From contig CP032507.1 in assembly GCA_008375315.1 (NCBI GenBank), forward strand, positions 558,001 through 622,000: a stretch of 64,000 nt of DNA, in the 5' to 3' direction. The DNA is from Ectothiorhodospiraceae bacterium BW-2 (GTDB lineage Bacteria; Pseudomonadota; Gammaproteobacteria; Thiohalomonadales; Thiohalomonadaceae). Of the stretch, positions 37,181 through 44,443 are shown one piece after another; positions within the stretch are counted from its first letter, which is position 1; every line of letters begins with the position of its first letter. A program made the position numbers and the translations under genes. A model generated the notes under the pieces. It was given only the letters and a program-made list of their open reading frames with translations, was not told the DNA's origin and searched no databases.

Positions 37181-37837
37181 ATGATCACCAAACTAATCAG
37201 GGATTGCTATCCCATCAATGAAGCCGCTGAACTTATCGGTATTTCAGTTGAAGATTTGATTCATATTGTAAGCGTCAGAAAGCTGCCGGTTTCTGTTTTG
37301 TTAATAAAGCAGCTTGTTACCGAACCAGTCACTTTTGGCGAAATGGAATCTACCGCACATAAGACGACAGGCAAATATTATCTTTTGCGCAGCGACTTGA
37401 CAGTGTTTGATTTATTGTATCTTTCTGGAGAGCCAGTACTTAGAGTGTGTCGTCACCCCTCAGAAGAAGATACTTGGCCGCTTTCCGTGGTGCACAAAGA
37501 AAATTCTGCCAACAATCTAACATTCGATAACGCTAAATTTGTGCTTGATAAGGCTGATGTAGAGCAGTTAATTGTTGAGTTTGCGACCGATAAACCAACA
37601 CCACAAGCAAAAGACACACTGCACCATAAAACTGAAGCCACATATATTAAAATAATCGCCACACTTATCGATCACGCAGAGGGTATAGATTGGCGAGACA
37701 GGGTAAGCGGCAAAGGTCATGCAGTAGCTGACTGGCTAATTGCAGACTATCCATTAAAGGATGGCAGCGCTATAGCAGACAAGGAGTTTTTGGCGGCTCT
37801 ATTACTCAAAGCAAAAAATATACCACCAGCAAAATAG
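37181..37837 (+). CDS. Hypothetical element protein with N-terminal HTH-like helix
   Basis: 218 residues from the ATG at 37181, with AAGGAG 10 bases upstream; a GTG three codons before is less likely. I do not recognise the protein. Residues 10-40 (CYPINEAAELIGISVEDLIHIVSVRKL) look like a MerR/AlpA-type helix-turn-helix. The C-terminal 70 residues (about 148-218, KTEATYIKIIATLIDHAEGI...WLIADYPLKDGSAIADKEFLAALL) recall a domain common at the ends of element regulators. The codons are more AT-rich than in neighbouring genes. A nested palindrome lies just behind it and could be its operator. Confidence 0.6.
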   Translation: MITKLIRDCYPINEAAELIGISVEDLIHIVSVRKLPVSVLLIKQLVTEPVTFGEMESTAHKTTGKYYLLRSDLTVFDLLYLSGEPVLRVCRHPSEEDTWPLSVVHKENSANNLTFDNAKFVLDKADVEQLIVEFATDKPTPQAKDTLHHKTEATYIKIIATLIDHAEGIDWRDRVSGKGHAVADWLIADYPLKDGSAIADKEFLAALLLKAKNIPPAK

Positions 37838-37841
37838 TCTA

Positions 37842-37883
37842 TTCGGTAAAGGTTTACCGAATCGGTAAACCCCCTTTACCGAA
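37842..37883. repeat. Nested palindrome of four CGGTAAA units
   Basis: Outer arms TTCGGTAAAGG (37842-37852) and CCTTTACCGAA (37873-37883) are perfect; inside, TTTACCGA (37853-37860) and TCGGTAAA (37862-37869) form a second palindrome. The heptamer CGGTAAA thus occurs four times in alternating direction in 42 bases. No T-run follows, so it is more likely a multi-site operator or an iteron-like site than a terminator. Confidence 0.75.
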
Positions 37884-37966
37884 CAAATAAAAACACAACT
37901 CCCCGATACTACCAACAGGCACAGGGACAACCCTGTTAACCATTAAACCAGTTGAGAGAATCGAAC

Positions 37967-38164
37967 ATGAGTTACACCGATGCAGGCAGACGCCTATTAA
38001 CTGAAATCGAAGCAGCCGACCGGCTGAACCTTCACCGCAACACATTAACCCGCTGGCGCATGGATGGCCGGAATCTGGCTTATATCAAAATCGGTAAAGC
38101 GGTTAGATATGACCCGGCAGAGATAGAGCGATTTATGCAGGCTAATCGAGTGGAGACAGCATGA
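37967..38164 (+). CDS. AlpA/excisionase-like DNA-binding protein
   Basis: 65 residues from the ATG at 37967. LLTEIEAADRLNLHRNTLTRWRMDGRNLAYIKIGKAVRYDPAEIERFMQ is the MerR-type winged helix of the helix_turn_helix_17 (excisionase/AlpA) class. In P4-like elements such proteins act as excisionases or transcriptional activators of the integrase. The palindrome at 37842-37883 lies about 85 bases upstream. Overlaps the next frame by 4 bases. Confidence 0.82.
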   Translation: MSYTDAGRRLLTEIEAADRLNLHRNTLTRWRMDGRNLAYIKIGKAVRYDPAEIERFMQANRVETA

Positions 38165-38748
38165 AAGAAGCAACCCACCCGACCAGAACAGTCGAGCAGG
38201 CAGCAGCAGAACAGTGTTTCAATTATGCGGTTAAAACTGATGAATCACAACAACCGTTCGATTTTTCCGAATCGACACAGCGCCAGCGAGTAAGCTATGG
38301 TAATCGCGCTACCCCTCAACGGGTAGCCCGGTTTGGCGACCGGAATCTACAAAGGCGCACAGCGCCACAGACACAGCAGGGCGCTTTTTTTGTGCCTGCT
38401 GTTTGCTCTATGGCGGGGCGTTATGGGCACTCTCCGGAGTGGCCGGTTTCCTTTGTAGCCGGTTCGCCAACCCGTAATTGTCCCGCCTCTTTCTGTTTGG
38501 CGACAGATAAGGCGGTTAACTTCGATACAAAGGAGAACCGCACAATGCGAAACCCCGCCACACTAGCGCCTGAAAGACGGCGAACCATCAACCTAGCCGA
38601 TCATGGCTTGACCGATTCAGCCACCATTGAGCGCGGATTGCTGGCGCTACTATTGGCCGAATTGGAACGGCAGCAGATACCCGTCACCGGCACCACGACC
38701 GGCAGCAGCGAACAGATCGCCTATGCTTTGGCAGGAGGTGCGGCATGA
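38161..38748 (+). CDS. Ash/Icd-like leader ORF; likely gene starts at 38545
   Basis: One open frame of 195 codons with two plausible uses. The 5' part (38161-38540) translates the C4-like RNA region; its TPQRVARFGDRNLQRRTAP, GAFFVPAVCSMAG and PVSFVAGSPTRN are the pattern of Ash/Icd-like proteins of P4 and P1 relatives, in which coding and regulatory RNA overlap. The 3' part, from an ATG at 38545 with AAAGGAG 8-9 bases upstream, gives a 67-residue protein (MRNPATLAPERRRTINLAD...) with RGLLALLLAELERQQIP. I think the short form is the true product and that its ribosome site is controlled by the RNA upstream. Function not known. Confidence 0.5.
   Translation: MKEATHPTRTVEQAAAEQCFNYAVKTDESQQPFDFSESTQRQRVSYGNRATPQRVARFGDRNLQRRTAPQTQQGAFFVPAVCSMAGRYGHSPEWPVSFVAGSPTRNCPASFCLATDKAVNFDTKENRTMRNPATLAPERRRTINLADHGLTDSATIERGLLALLLAELERQQIPVTGTTTGSSEQIAYALAGGAA
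38305..38391 (+). ncRNA. C4/CI-like antisense RNA
   Basis: First hairpin GCTACCC (38308-38314)/GGGTAGC (38321-38327); then the antisense box TTGGCGA-CCGG-CTACAAAGG (38333-38355); then a terminator stem AGCGCC (38361-38366)/GGCGCT (38380-38385) with a T7 run. This layout, and the CACAGACACAGC loop, match the C4 RNA of phages P1/P7 and the CI RNA of P4. The antisense box pairs over 20 bases with 38450-38470. A covariance search with the C4 antisense RNA model would settle it. Confidence 0.72.
38450..38533 (+). promoter_or_regulatory. C4 target and ribosome-site switch
   Basis: CCTTTGTAG-CCGG-TCGCCAA (38450-38470) is complementary to the C4 box upstream, and also to a second split copy downstream: TTGGCGA (38497-38503) and TACAAAGG (38526-38533), the latter containing the ribosome site of the gene starting at 38545. 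Pairing with the downstream copy would hide that site; pairing with C4 RNA would compete. The half-site GTTTGGCGAC is an exact direct repeat (38331-38340 and 38495-38504). Confidence 0.55.
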
Positions 38749-38999
38749 GCGCAATCGACAGCAGAGATACCCCTAAAACCGTCACCAAAAAGGCCATTAT
38801 TGGCCGTATCAATCGCAAGCTCGCCAAGCATGGCGAGCGGCTGCGAGTTAACAGGAACCCTGTTTGGGTATGCAATTTAGGGCGCTATTACATCACCAAC
38901 GACCGGACAAAAACCGTGGTGGAGAGTGATTGCGATCTTGTTGGGTATGCACGCGGAATGGCTTGTGTCAATTATGGCGAGGTGATCGGCGATGAGTAA
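38745..38999 (+). CDS. Small hypothetical protein
   Basis: 84 residues, coupled by ATGA to the gene before and overlapping the next by 8 bases. It begins MSAIDSRDTP, nearly the same as the next protein (MSNTIDSRDDS). Central part KHGERLRVNRNPVWVCNLGRYYITNDRTKTVVESDCDL is reminiscent of small phage proteins with a tyrosine/arginine-rich beta sheet, but I recognise no family. Confidence 0.65.
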   Translation: MSAIDSRDTPKTVTKKAIIGRINRKLAKHGERLRVNRNPVWVCNLGRYYITNDRTKTVVESDCDLVGYARGMACVNYGEVIGDE

Positions 39000-39180
39000 C
39001 ACTATCGACAGCAGAGACGACAGCAGAGATCACGTACAGCGGCGTGTTAACCAATCGCGCGGATTGCTGGCACTATTAATGGCGGCTGACATTAAAGACG
39101 CGAACCCTGAAGCGATAGAATCGAGCCTGCTATTAGCTGATGAACTACTGGCCGAAGTACAGCAGATCATCGAGGGGTGA
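38992..39180 (+). CDS. Small hypothetical protein
   Basis: 62 residues. SRGLLALLMAADIKDANPEAIESSLLLADELLAEVQQI, a helical protein. Its RGLLALLMA segment mirrors RGLLALLLA in the product starting at 38545, also at DNA level (GCGCGGATTGCTGGC), suggesting a duplication. No family recognised. Confidence 0.6.
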   Translation: MSNTIDSRDDSRDHVQRRVNQSRGLLALLMAADIKDANPEAIESSLLLADELLAEVQQIIEG

Positions 39181-39183
39181 ATC

Positions 39184-39447
39184 ATGGAAACCATCACTTA
39201 TACAGCGCCAAAAAAGCAGCAACGGCCACCGCTTTCGGTTCAGCAGCTCACAGTGTTACAGCTATTGCGCCAGCATGGAGAGCTGAACACGGCAGAGCTA
39301 CAACATAAATTTGTGCTATCGCCGGGTAAAGTGGTATCGGTACTTAAAGCCAAAGGCTACCCCATTGTTACCCGATACCAGCAGTTAACCCCCGGTACTA
39401 AGCCAGTAGCGTTTCACCGGCTGAGTGATGAGGGTGGCACGCTATGA
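39184..39447 (+). CDS. Winged-helix domain protein
   Basis: 87 residues. LSVQQLTVLQLLRQHGELNTAELQHKFVLSPGKVVSVLKAKGYPIVTRYQQ is a compact helix-turn-helix/winged-helix unit, as found in small phage and element regulators that act before primase genes. It overlaps the primase-like gene by 4 bases. Confidence 0.7.
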   Translation: METITYTAPKKQQRPPLSVQQLTVLQLLRQHGELNTAELQHKFVLSPGKVVSVLKAKGYPIVTRYQQLTPGTKPVAFHRLSDEGGTL

Positions 39448-39872
39448 TCGCTGAAAAACTACTCTCCCGGCTGGACGGCGTAAGGCGCAGCAGCAAGCCG
39501 GACTCATGGCTGGCAAAGTGCCCTGCACACGATGACAGATCCCCCTCCTTGGCGATAACCGAAACCAACGGCAAGGTTCTGATCCGCTGCTTTGCGGACT
39601 GCTCCCCCGATGAGATTGTCGGGGCGGTAGGGCTGGAGTTAAGCGATCTATTCCCTGAACCAGACTGGACGCAGTACCACCACCCAAGAGTGAGCGCAAA
39701 ATTCCCTGCCAGCGAAGTATTGCAGGCGATTGTCAACGAGCTGGTTGTGGTTAAGCTAGCCCTTCTGGAACTGCACAACACCGGCGCGTTAAGCATGGAA
39801 TCGCGCCAGCGGCTAAAGCCAGCGTTTAACCGAATCAGCGGCGCTCTACGGGCTTTAGGGCATGGAGGCTAA
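39444..39872 (+). CDS. CHC2 zinc-finger mini-primase protein
   Basis: 142 residues. CPAHDDRSPSLAI followed by LIRCFADCSPDEIVGAVGLELSDLF is the zinc-binding CHC2 domain of DnaG-type primases (Cys-x2-His ... Cys-x3-Cys), residues about 27-75. The rest is helical and there is no Toprim catalytic domain. So it can bind single-stranded template but not make primers alone; a partner is needed, perhaps the DUF3987 protein behind it or host DnaG. Starts with an ATGA overlap. Confidence 0.85.
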   Translation: MIAEKLLSRLDGVRRSSKPDSWLAKCPAHDDRSPSLAITETNGKVLIRCFADCSPDEIVGAVGLELSDLFPEPDWTQYHHPRVSAKFPASEVLQAIVNELVVVKLALLELHNTGALSMESRQRLKPAFNRISGALRALGHGG

Positions 39873-39875
39873 CCA

Positions 39876-41627
39876 ATGGATAACTCAGCAATCAGAAGCG
39901 CCGAAAAGGGCGCACATTGGCTTGATGAGCTATCAGGCATACCGGACGAGCAGCCACCGATACCGGCAGAGATAACCCAGATAAAGCAGCAACAGGCTCA
40001 TGAGTGGCCTGCTCCGGGGGAGATTGGTGGCCGATGGGATCGGGGCGAGTTCCCTATTGACGCGCTACCTGAAACCATTAAGCAGGCCGTATTAGATCAC
40101 CAGAAGGACAACAGGCAACCGCTACCGTTAATCGTTAGCTCTGCATTAGCGACCGTTTCTTTAGCGGTTCAGGGGCTAACTGATGTTGGGCGCGATAGAG
40201 AGAAAGGGTTATCGGGGCCGGTATCGCTTTTTTTTCTCACCATTGCCGAATCAGGCGAGCGTAAATCGAGAGCGGATAGCGCTTTTAATGAGGCGGTTAA
40301 GAATTGGGAAAAGGCCGAAATCAAAAACCGAATAGATGACCATAAGCGTCAAAAGTCAGCGCACGAAGTATGGCAAGCAAAGACCGCAGGCATTAAGAGC
40401 GATATTAAAAAGCTGGCAGGCAAGGCGGCGACTGCCGATGCAGACGCAGCGCAAAAGATAGAGGATATGCAGCAGGAGTTAGCCGCTCTTGATGTGAGCG
40501 AACCCAAGATAGACCCGTTACCCGATCTGTTTTACTCCGAAGGCACAGCAGAGGCGATTGCGGCGCATCTTGGGGAGGGGTGGCCAAGCGCCTCTGTATG
40601 CACTGCCGAGGGAGGTACGCTGATTGGCAGCCGGGCTATGAGTGCTGAATCTGCGATTGTCTTTATGGCGATGCTTAATGTGTTCTGGGATGGTGGCTCT
40701 TGGAAACCTCGAAGAAAGACCGTTAGCGCTCCCCCCGTTTCAGGGATAAGGCTCACCGCTTCAATTATGGTTCAGCGGCTGATCATGGATAAGCTGCTGG
40801 AGGCCGGTAGTCGTGAAATCGGTTTGCTGGCGCGGGCACTCATTACAGAGCCGGTATCGACAATGGGAACACGGTTTATCAAGGACAGGCCACCGTTGGC
40901 ACCGGGTGATCTTGGCTTTAGCCGTTCTGGTGTGTTGAGCCAGTTTGAGAGCCGCATTGAGAACATACTAAAGCAACCGCTGAACACTAACGAGGCTGGC
41001 GAGCTGAATCTGCCGATCACATGGTTATCGCATGAAGCATGGCAAGTGTGGCGCAAGTACCACAACGACATCGAGCGCGAGCTGGCACCAATGGGTGAGC
41101 TGGCACTATTAAAAGACGCTGCATCAAAGTCTGCCGATAACGCAGCAAGAATCGCTGCCTGCTTACAGGTTTTTGAAACTGGCAACTATGGCAACGATAC
41201 CGAAATCAGCGCCGACTATATGGAGCGCGGGTGCGTCATTGCCCGATGGTATCTGAACGAGGCGCTAGTCTTTTTCGGTAAAGGCTTTGAGCCAGAGGAC
41301 GAGCGCAACGCAAAGCTGCTATCTCAATGGCTGGTTAATGAAGCACCCAACAAAAGCAGGGACGGCGAACCGATCATGGTTGATAGGAAGATGACATTAA
41401 GAAACATCTTATGGGTCGGGCCTCATTCACTCAGAAACACCAAGACGCGCGACGCTGCACTGGCGACTTTAGCTGATTCTGAGGTGTCGCACTTGCGACT
41501 TTTCAAAATCGGCAAACAAAAGTGGCTGGAGCTTAACCCGCAACTATTTGAAAATAAATCTGTTTATAAGCACGACTCCAAAAGTCGCAATGAGTCGCAA
41601 CAGCTCCGCGACTCTTGGGGGAAATAG
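39876..41627 (+). CDS. DUF3987-family ATPase (YfjI-like)
   Basis: 583 residues, 3 bases behind the mini-primase. RWDRGEFPIDALPETIKQAVLDH, LPLIVSSALATVSLAVQGL and a P-loop-like AESGERKSRAD (about residue 127) are DUF3987 features, then LFYSEGTAEAIAAHL, CTAEGGTLIGSRAM and MLNVFWDGGSW. Residues 155-210 form a charged coiled coil. The family occurs next to CHC2/primase genes in prophages and satellites and is thought to act as replication helicase or initiator. Its 3' end already carries two copies of the GTCGCAA iteron. Confidence 0.8.
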   Translation: MDNSAIRSAEKGAHWLDELSGIPDEQPPIPAEITQIKQQQAHEWPAPGEIGGRWDRGEFPIDALPETIKQAVLDHQKDNRQPLPLIVSSALATVSLAVQGLTDVGRDREKGLSGPVSLFFLTIAESGERKSRADSAFNEAVKNWEKAEIKNRIDDHKRQKSAHEVWQAKTAGIKSDIKKLAGKAATADADAAQKIEDMQQELAALDVSEPKIDPLPDLFYSEGTAEAIAAHLGEGWPSASVCTAEGGTLIGSRAMSAESAIVFMAMLNVFWDGGSWKPRRKTVSAPPVSGIRLTASIMVQRLIMDKLLEAGSREIGLLARALITEPVSTMGTRFIKDRPPLAPGDLGFSRSGVLSQFESRIENILKQPLNTNEAGELNLPITWLSHEAWQVWRKYHNDIERELAPMGELALLKDAASKSADNAARIAACLQVFETGNYGNDTEISADYMERGCVIARWYLNEALVFFGKGFEPEDERNAKLLSQWLVNEAPNKSRDGEPIMVDRKMTLRNILWVGPHSLRNTKTRDAALATLADSEVSHLRLFKIGKQKWLELNPQLFENKSVYKHDSKSRNESQQLRDSWGK

Positions 41628-41831
41628 AATGAAAGCGGTAACTTTACTATTCAATGACTTATCAATTTTATTTTTCCCCAGTCGCAACTGTCGCAAAAGT
41701 CGCAACTGTCGCAATTCCCCTATAAAGGCATTTTCTGAGACTTATTTTATTTTATTTTTGAATATTCGGCACGGGTTATGGACTGAAAAACAAAAAGCGC
41801 TAACCGTTGCGACTTTTGCGACAGTTGCGAC
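41584..41831. repeat. Iteron array around an AT-rich core: candidate origin
   Basis: GTCGCAA stands at 41584, 41594, and then at exactly 9-base steps at 41681, 41690, 41699 and 41708. The inverse TTGCGAC stands at 41807, 41816 and 41825, again in 9-base steps. Between the blocks lie about 90 bases with TTATTTTATTTTATTTTTG and AATATTC. One more pair, GTCGCA/TTGCGAC, sits at 41486-41499. Opposed 9-mer blocks around a meltable core fit an initiator-bound origin. Confidence 0.75.
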
Positions 41832-41851
41832 TTTTGGAGCATGGAGGCGAT

Positions 41852-42184
41852 ATGAGCTGGCATGATTGGGCTGAATACACACCACCAGACAGCCTAACCC
41901 CTGATGGTGCCCCCTTTGCCGCAGAGATCGTCCCTTTTGAGCCGATACCACAGCAGATTAAGCGGTTGCTGTCAGATTTGCCGCTACTGGCAGATGACAA
42001 GCGCTACATTGATGCTCAGTGCAAACGATTGGGGCTTAATAGCCAGAGGCGAGAGCTGCTGCTGCAACAGTACCGCCAGAAGTGGGAACAGGCCGCAGCG
42101 CTTGAGCCGATAGACTTCAGGCAGGATAACGCAAGCCGGAGAGCGGCTAACCTTTGGCTGCTGGATTTGGAGGCTGACAGATGA
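41852..42184 (+). CDS. Hypothetical protein before the helicase
   Basis: 110 residues from the ATG at 41852 with GGAGG 6 bases before. It begins MSWHDWAEYTPPDSLTPDG and continues with helices containing DKRYIDAQCKRLGLNSQRRELLLQQYRQKWEQA. No family recognised. It overlaps the helicase by 4 bases, so it may work with it at the adjacent iterons. Confidence 0.65.
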   Translation: MSWHDWAEYTPPDSLTPDGAPFAAEIVPFEPIPQQIKRLLSDLPLLADDKRYIDAQCKRLGLNSQRRELLLQQYRQKWEQAAALEPIDFRQDNASRRAANLWLLDLEADR

Positions 42185-43509
42185 GGGCACTATTAACCGG
42201 CACTATCGAGCTGATTACCCCGCCACCAGAGATTGAACGGCTGGCGCGGCTAATCAACACCCACAAAAACCCAAAGTATCAGCAGGCCATCGAGCAGGGA
42301 CGGCAGGCATGGCACATCGAGCCAGAGATTGAGGACTACGCGACAACCGACAATGGCGTGATATTACCGAGGGGCTGTTTGCATCACCTACCGATTGCCC
42401 CAGCAGAGATTGACGATCAGCGCCAGCGTTACCCTGTAACGATACCAGAGCCGACTTTCAGCCTGAGAGATTACCAAGTGGCGGTTATGCACCAGATTGG
42501 CGACCATGACAGCGGCGTGATAGTCGCCCCGACCGGCGCAGGCAAAACCACCATAGGAATAGCGTTAATCGCCACCAGAGGCCACAGAGCGCTAATTCTG
42601 GTACACACTAAAGAGCTGCTATCACAATGGCGTGACCGGCTGGCGCATGGCTTAGGGTTAGCACCAGAACAGATCGGCATCATTGGCGGCGGCAAGTGGC
42701 AGATCGGGGAAGTGGCGACAGTAGCCACCATTCAGACACTATCAAAGCGGCTGGACGGATTAACGGCTCTGCCCTTTGGCCTGATACTGGTTGACGAGTG
42801 CCACCACATAGCGGCGGGCACATTCGCCAAAGTGATCGACCGGCTACCGGCAAAATACCGCTATGGGCTATCGGCCACACCAGAGCGGCGGGACGGACTA
42901 AGGGAGATGGTTTATAACCACATTGGCGCAAAGCTGGCAGAGATCGAAAAAGCCGTAGTGGAATCGGCAGGCGGCATCATTCCGGCAGTGGTTAAAGTGT
43001 TCAAAACCGGATTTGACCCCGGACAGATTGAGAGCTGGGCAGAGTTTATTGACGCTATAACCCGATCAAGCGAGAGAAACAGATTAATTGCAGAGCTGGC
43101 TACCGGCGCAGCAGAGAAGATGCAAACCCTGATTCTAACCGATAGAGTGAGCCATGCTGAACTATTGGCAGAGCTAACCGGCGGGCTACTGCTACACGGC
43201 ACACTGCCCAAGCAGCAGCGCATCGATGCCATGCAGGCCGCAGAGAGAGCGCCATTGACCATTGGCACGACTGGCCTGTTGGGTGAAGGCGTGGATATTA
43301 GCGGCTGGCAGGCTTTGATATTGGCGACACCGTTAAGCGGCAAAGGGCGGCTATTACAGGCTATAGGGCGCGTTATTCGACCGGCACAGGGTAAGCAGAA
43401 AGGTTTTATTGCGGACTTGGCAGACGATTGTGGCTTTGCTGGATCGAGCCTTAAAAAGCGGCTGACCGTTTACAGAGAACGAAATTACAGGGTTATCTAT
43501 GAAAAGTAA
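42181..43509 (+). CDS. Superfamily II DNA helicase (DECH, UvsW/XPB-like)
   Basis: 442 residues. N-terminal segment RGCLHHLPIAP, FSLRDYQVAVMHQI (Q-motif region), Walker A VAPTGAGKTTIGIAL, VDECHHIAAGTF (motif II), YGLSATPERRDGL (III), then GTTGLLGEGVDISG and QAIGRVIRP (V-VI). This is the ResIII/DEAD-like class seen in UvsW, XPB and element helicases. It likely unwinds the element's DNA or forks. Both helicase lobes are complete. Confidence 0.92.
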   Translation: MRALLTGTIELITPPPEIERLARLINTHKNPKYQQAIEQGRQAWHIEPEIEDYATTDNGVILPRGCLHHLPIAPAEIDDQRQRYPVTIPEPTFSLRDYQVAVMHQIGDHDSGVIVAPTGAGKTTIGIALIATRGHRALILVHTKELLSQWRDRLAHGLGLAPEQIGIIGGGKWQIGEVATVATIQTLSKRLDGLTALPFGLILVDECHHIAAGTFAKVIDRLPAKYRYGLSATPERRDGLREMVYNHIGAKLAEIEKAVVESAGGIIPAVVKVFKTGFDPGQIESWAEFIDAITRSSERNRLIAELATGAAEKMQTLILTDRVSHAELLAELTGGLLLHGTLPKQQRIDAMQAAERAPLTIGTTGLLGEGVDISGWQALILATPLSGKGRLLQAIGRVIRPAQGKQKGFIADLADDCGFAGSSLKKRLTVYRERNYRVIYEK

Positions 43510-43523
43510 TAGAGGGGTAAAAA

Positions 43524-43988
43524 GTGGCTAAAATCAGCACATCGGCCAAACAGATCGCCACAGCCGAAACACGGGCGGCCGTTCTTAAATTACGGCTGGC
43601 CGGTAAAACATTAGCCGAAATCGGGCAAATTCTTGGTATATCGACCACAACCGCACACCGGCACATAAAAAAGACGCTGGCAGAGTACCGAAACCAGCAA
43701 CAGGAGACGATTAGCGAACTTGTCACTTTGGAGCTGGCGCGGCTGGAACGGTTACAGGTAGCGATTTTTATTGAAGCGGCAGAAGGGAATCTAAAGGCTA
43801 TCGACAGAGTGCTAAAGATCATGGAGCGCCGGGCAAAGCTAACCGGGCTAGATGCACCGGCTAAATCGTGCCACACTGACACCGAAGGCAATCACCAGCC
43901 GACAGGCGTGGCTATAATCCCGCCAATATTTGAGACACAGGAGCAGTGGCTGGAGGCCGTGAGGCAGCAGCAAAGCGGCAAAGTGTGA
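43524..43988 (+). CDS. HTH protein, terminase-small-subunit-like
   Basis: 154 residues from a GTG with GAGGGG upstream. LRLAGKTLAEIGQILGISTTTAHRHIKKTLAEYR is a sigma-type/resolvase-like helix-turn-helix; then a coiled helical part with ELARLERLQVAIFIEAAEGNLKAIDRVLKIMERRAKLTGLDAP, the ending common to small terminase-like proteins of phage and satellites. No large terminase follows, so it may redirect packaging or act as a regulator. Confidence 0.7.
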   Translation: MAKISTSAKQIATAETRAAVLKLRLAGKTLAEIGQILGISTTTAHRHIKKTLAEYRNQQQETISELVTLELARLERLQVAIFIEAAEGNLKAIDRVLKIMERRAKLTGLDAPAKSCHTDTEGNHQPTGVAIIPPIFETQEQWLEAVRQQQSGKV

Positions 43989-44029
43989 GCCTTTATTGAT
44001 AGCAAAACGGCAGACAGGATCGGAGACAC

Positions 44030-44443
44030 ATGATTAAGACAGACAGAGAATTCACAGCAAGCGGGACGCGGGTCGTTGCAAACTTTATTGATAACGAGGC
44101 AGGCGGTACAAGGGTTTTTTTATATTACGAAATCCGAAACGGCATAATTGCTTTAGTAAATGCTGATATTCTACACGAAGACTGCATGAGGCCTGGGCAC
44201 CATTTTCGCGTGGAGAGCTATTTTGAGTTAACCAACAGCGAGGTGCTGGTGCATTTGGAAGGAGGCGAGAGAGTATTAATAACCGACGGCGACTATTATT
44301 TTATAGAAAATTACGAGTCGCCAACATGGAATGACTATAAACAGGTGATTAGAGCAATAGACGAGCTGGTCGAGGAGACGGGCGGCTGGGATCACGCCAT
44401 CGCTGAGGCGAAAAAGGCCATCGGCTCCCTTTTTGACGAGTAG
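44030..44443 (+). CDS. Hypothetical protein at the element's right end
   Basis: 137 residues, GGAG before the ATG. Mostly beta sheet (GTRVVANFIDNEAGGTRVFLYYEI, EVLVHLEGGERVLITDGDYYFIE) with a C-terminal helix (YKQVIRAIDELVEETGGWDHAIAEAKKAIGSLFDE). No family recognised. Last gene before tRNA-Arg and thus an accessory cargo candidate. Confidence 0.6.
   Translation: MIKTDREFTASGTRVVANFIDNEAGGTRVFLYYEIRNGIIALVNADILHEDCMRPGHHFRVESYFELTNSEVLVHLEGGERVLITDGDYYFIENYESPTWNDYKQVIRAIDELVEETGGWDHAIAEAKKAIGSLFDE

Noticed and set aside
41548-41865. 105-codon frame spanning the end of the DUF3987 gene and the iterons
   Set aside because: Its residues (SRNCRKSRNCRN, TVATFATVATF) are only the translation of the 9-bp repeats; no family and no ribosome site.
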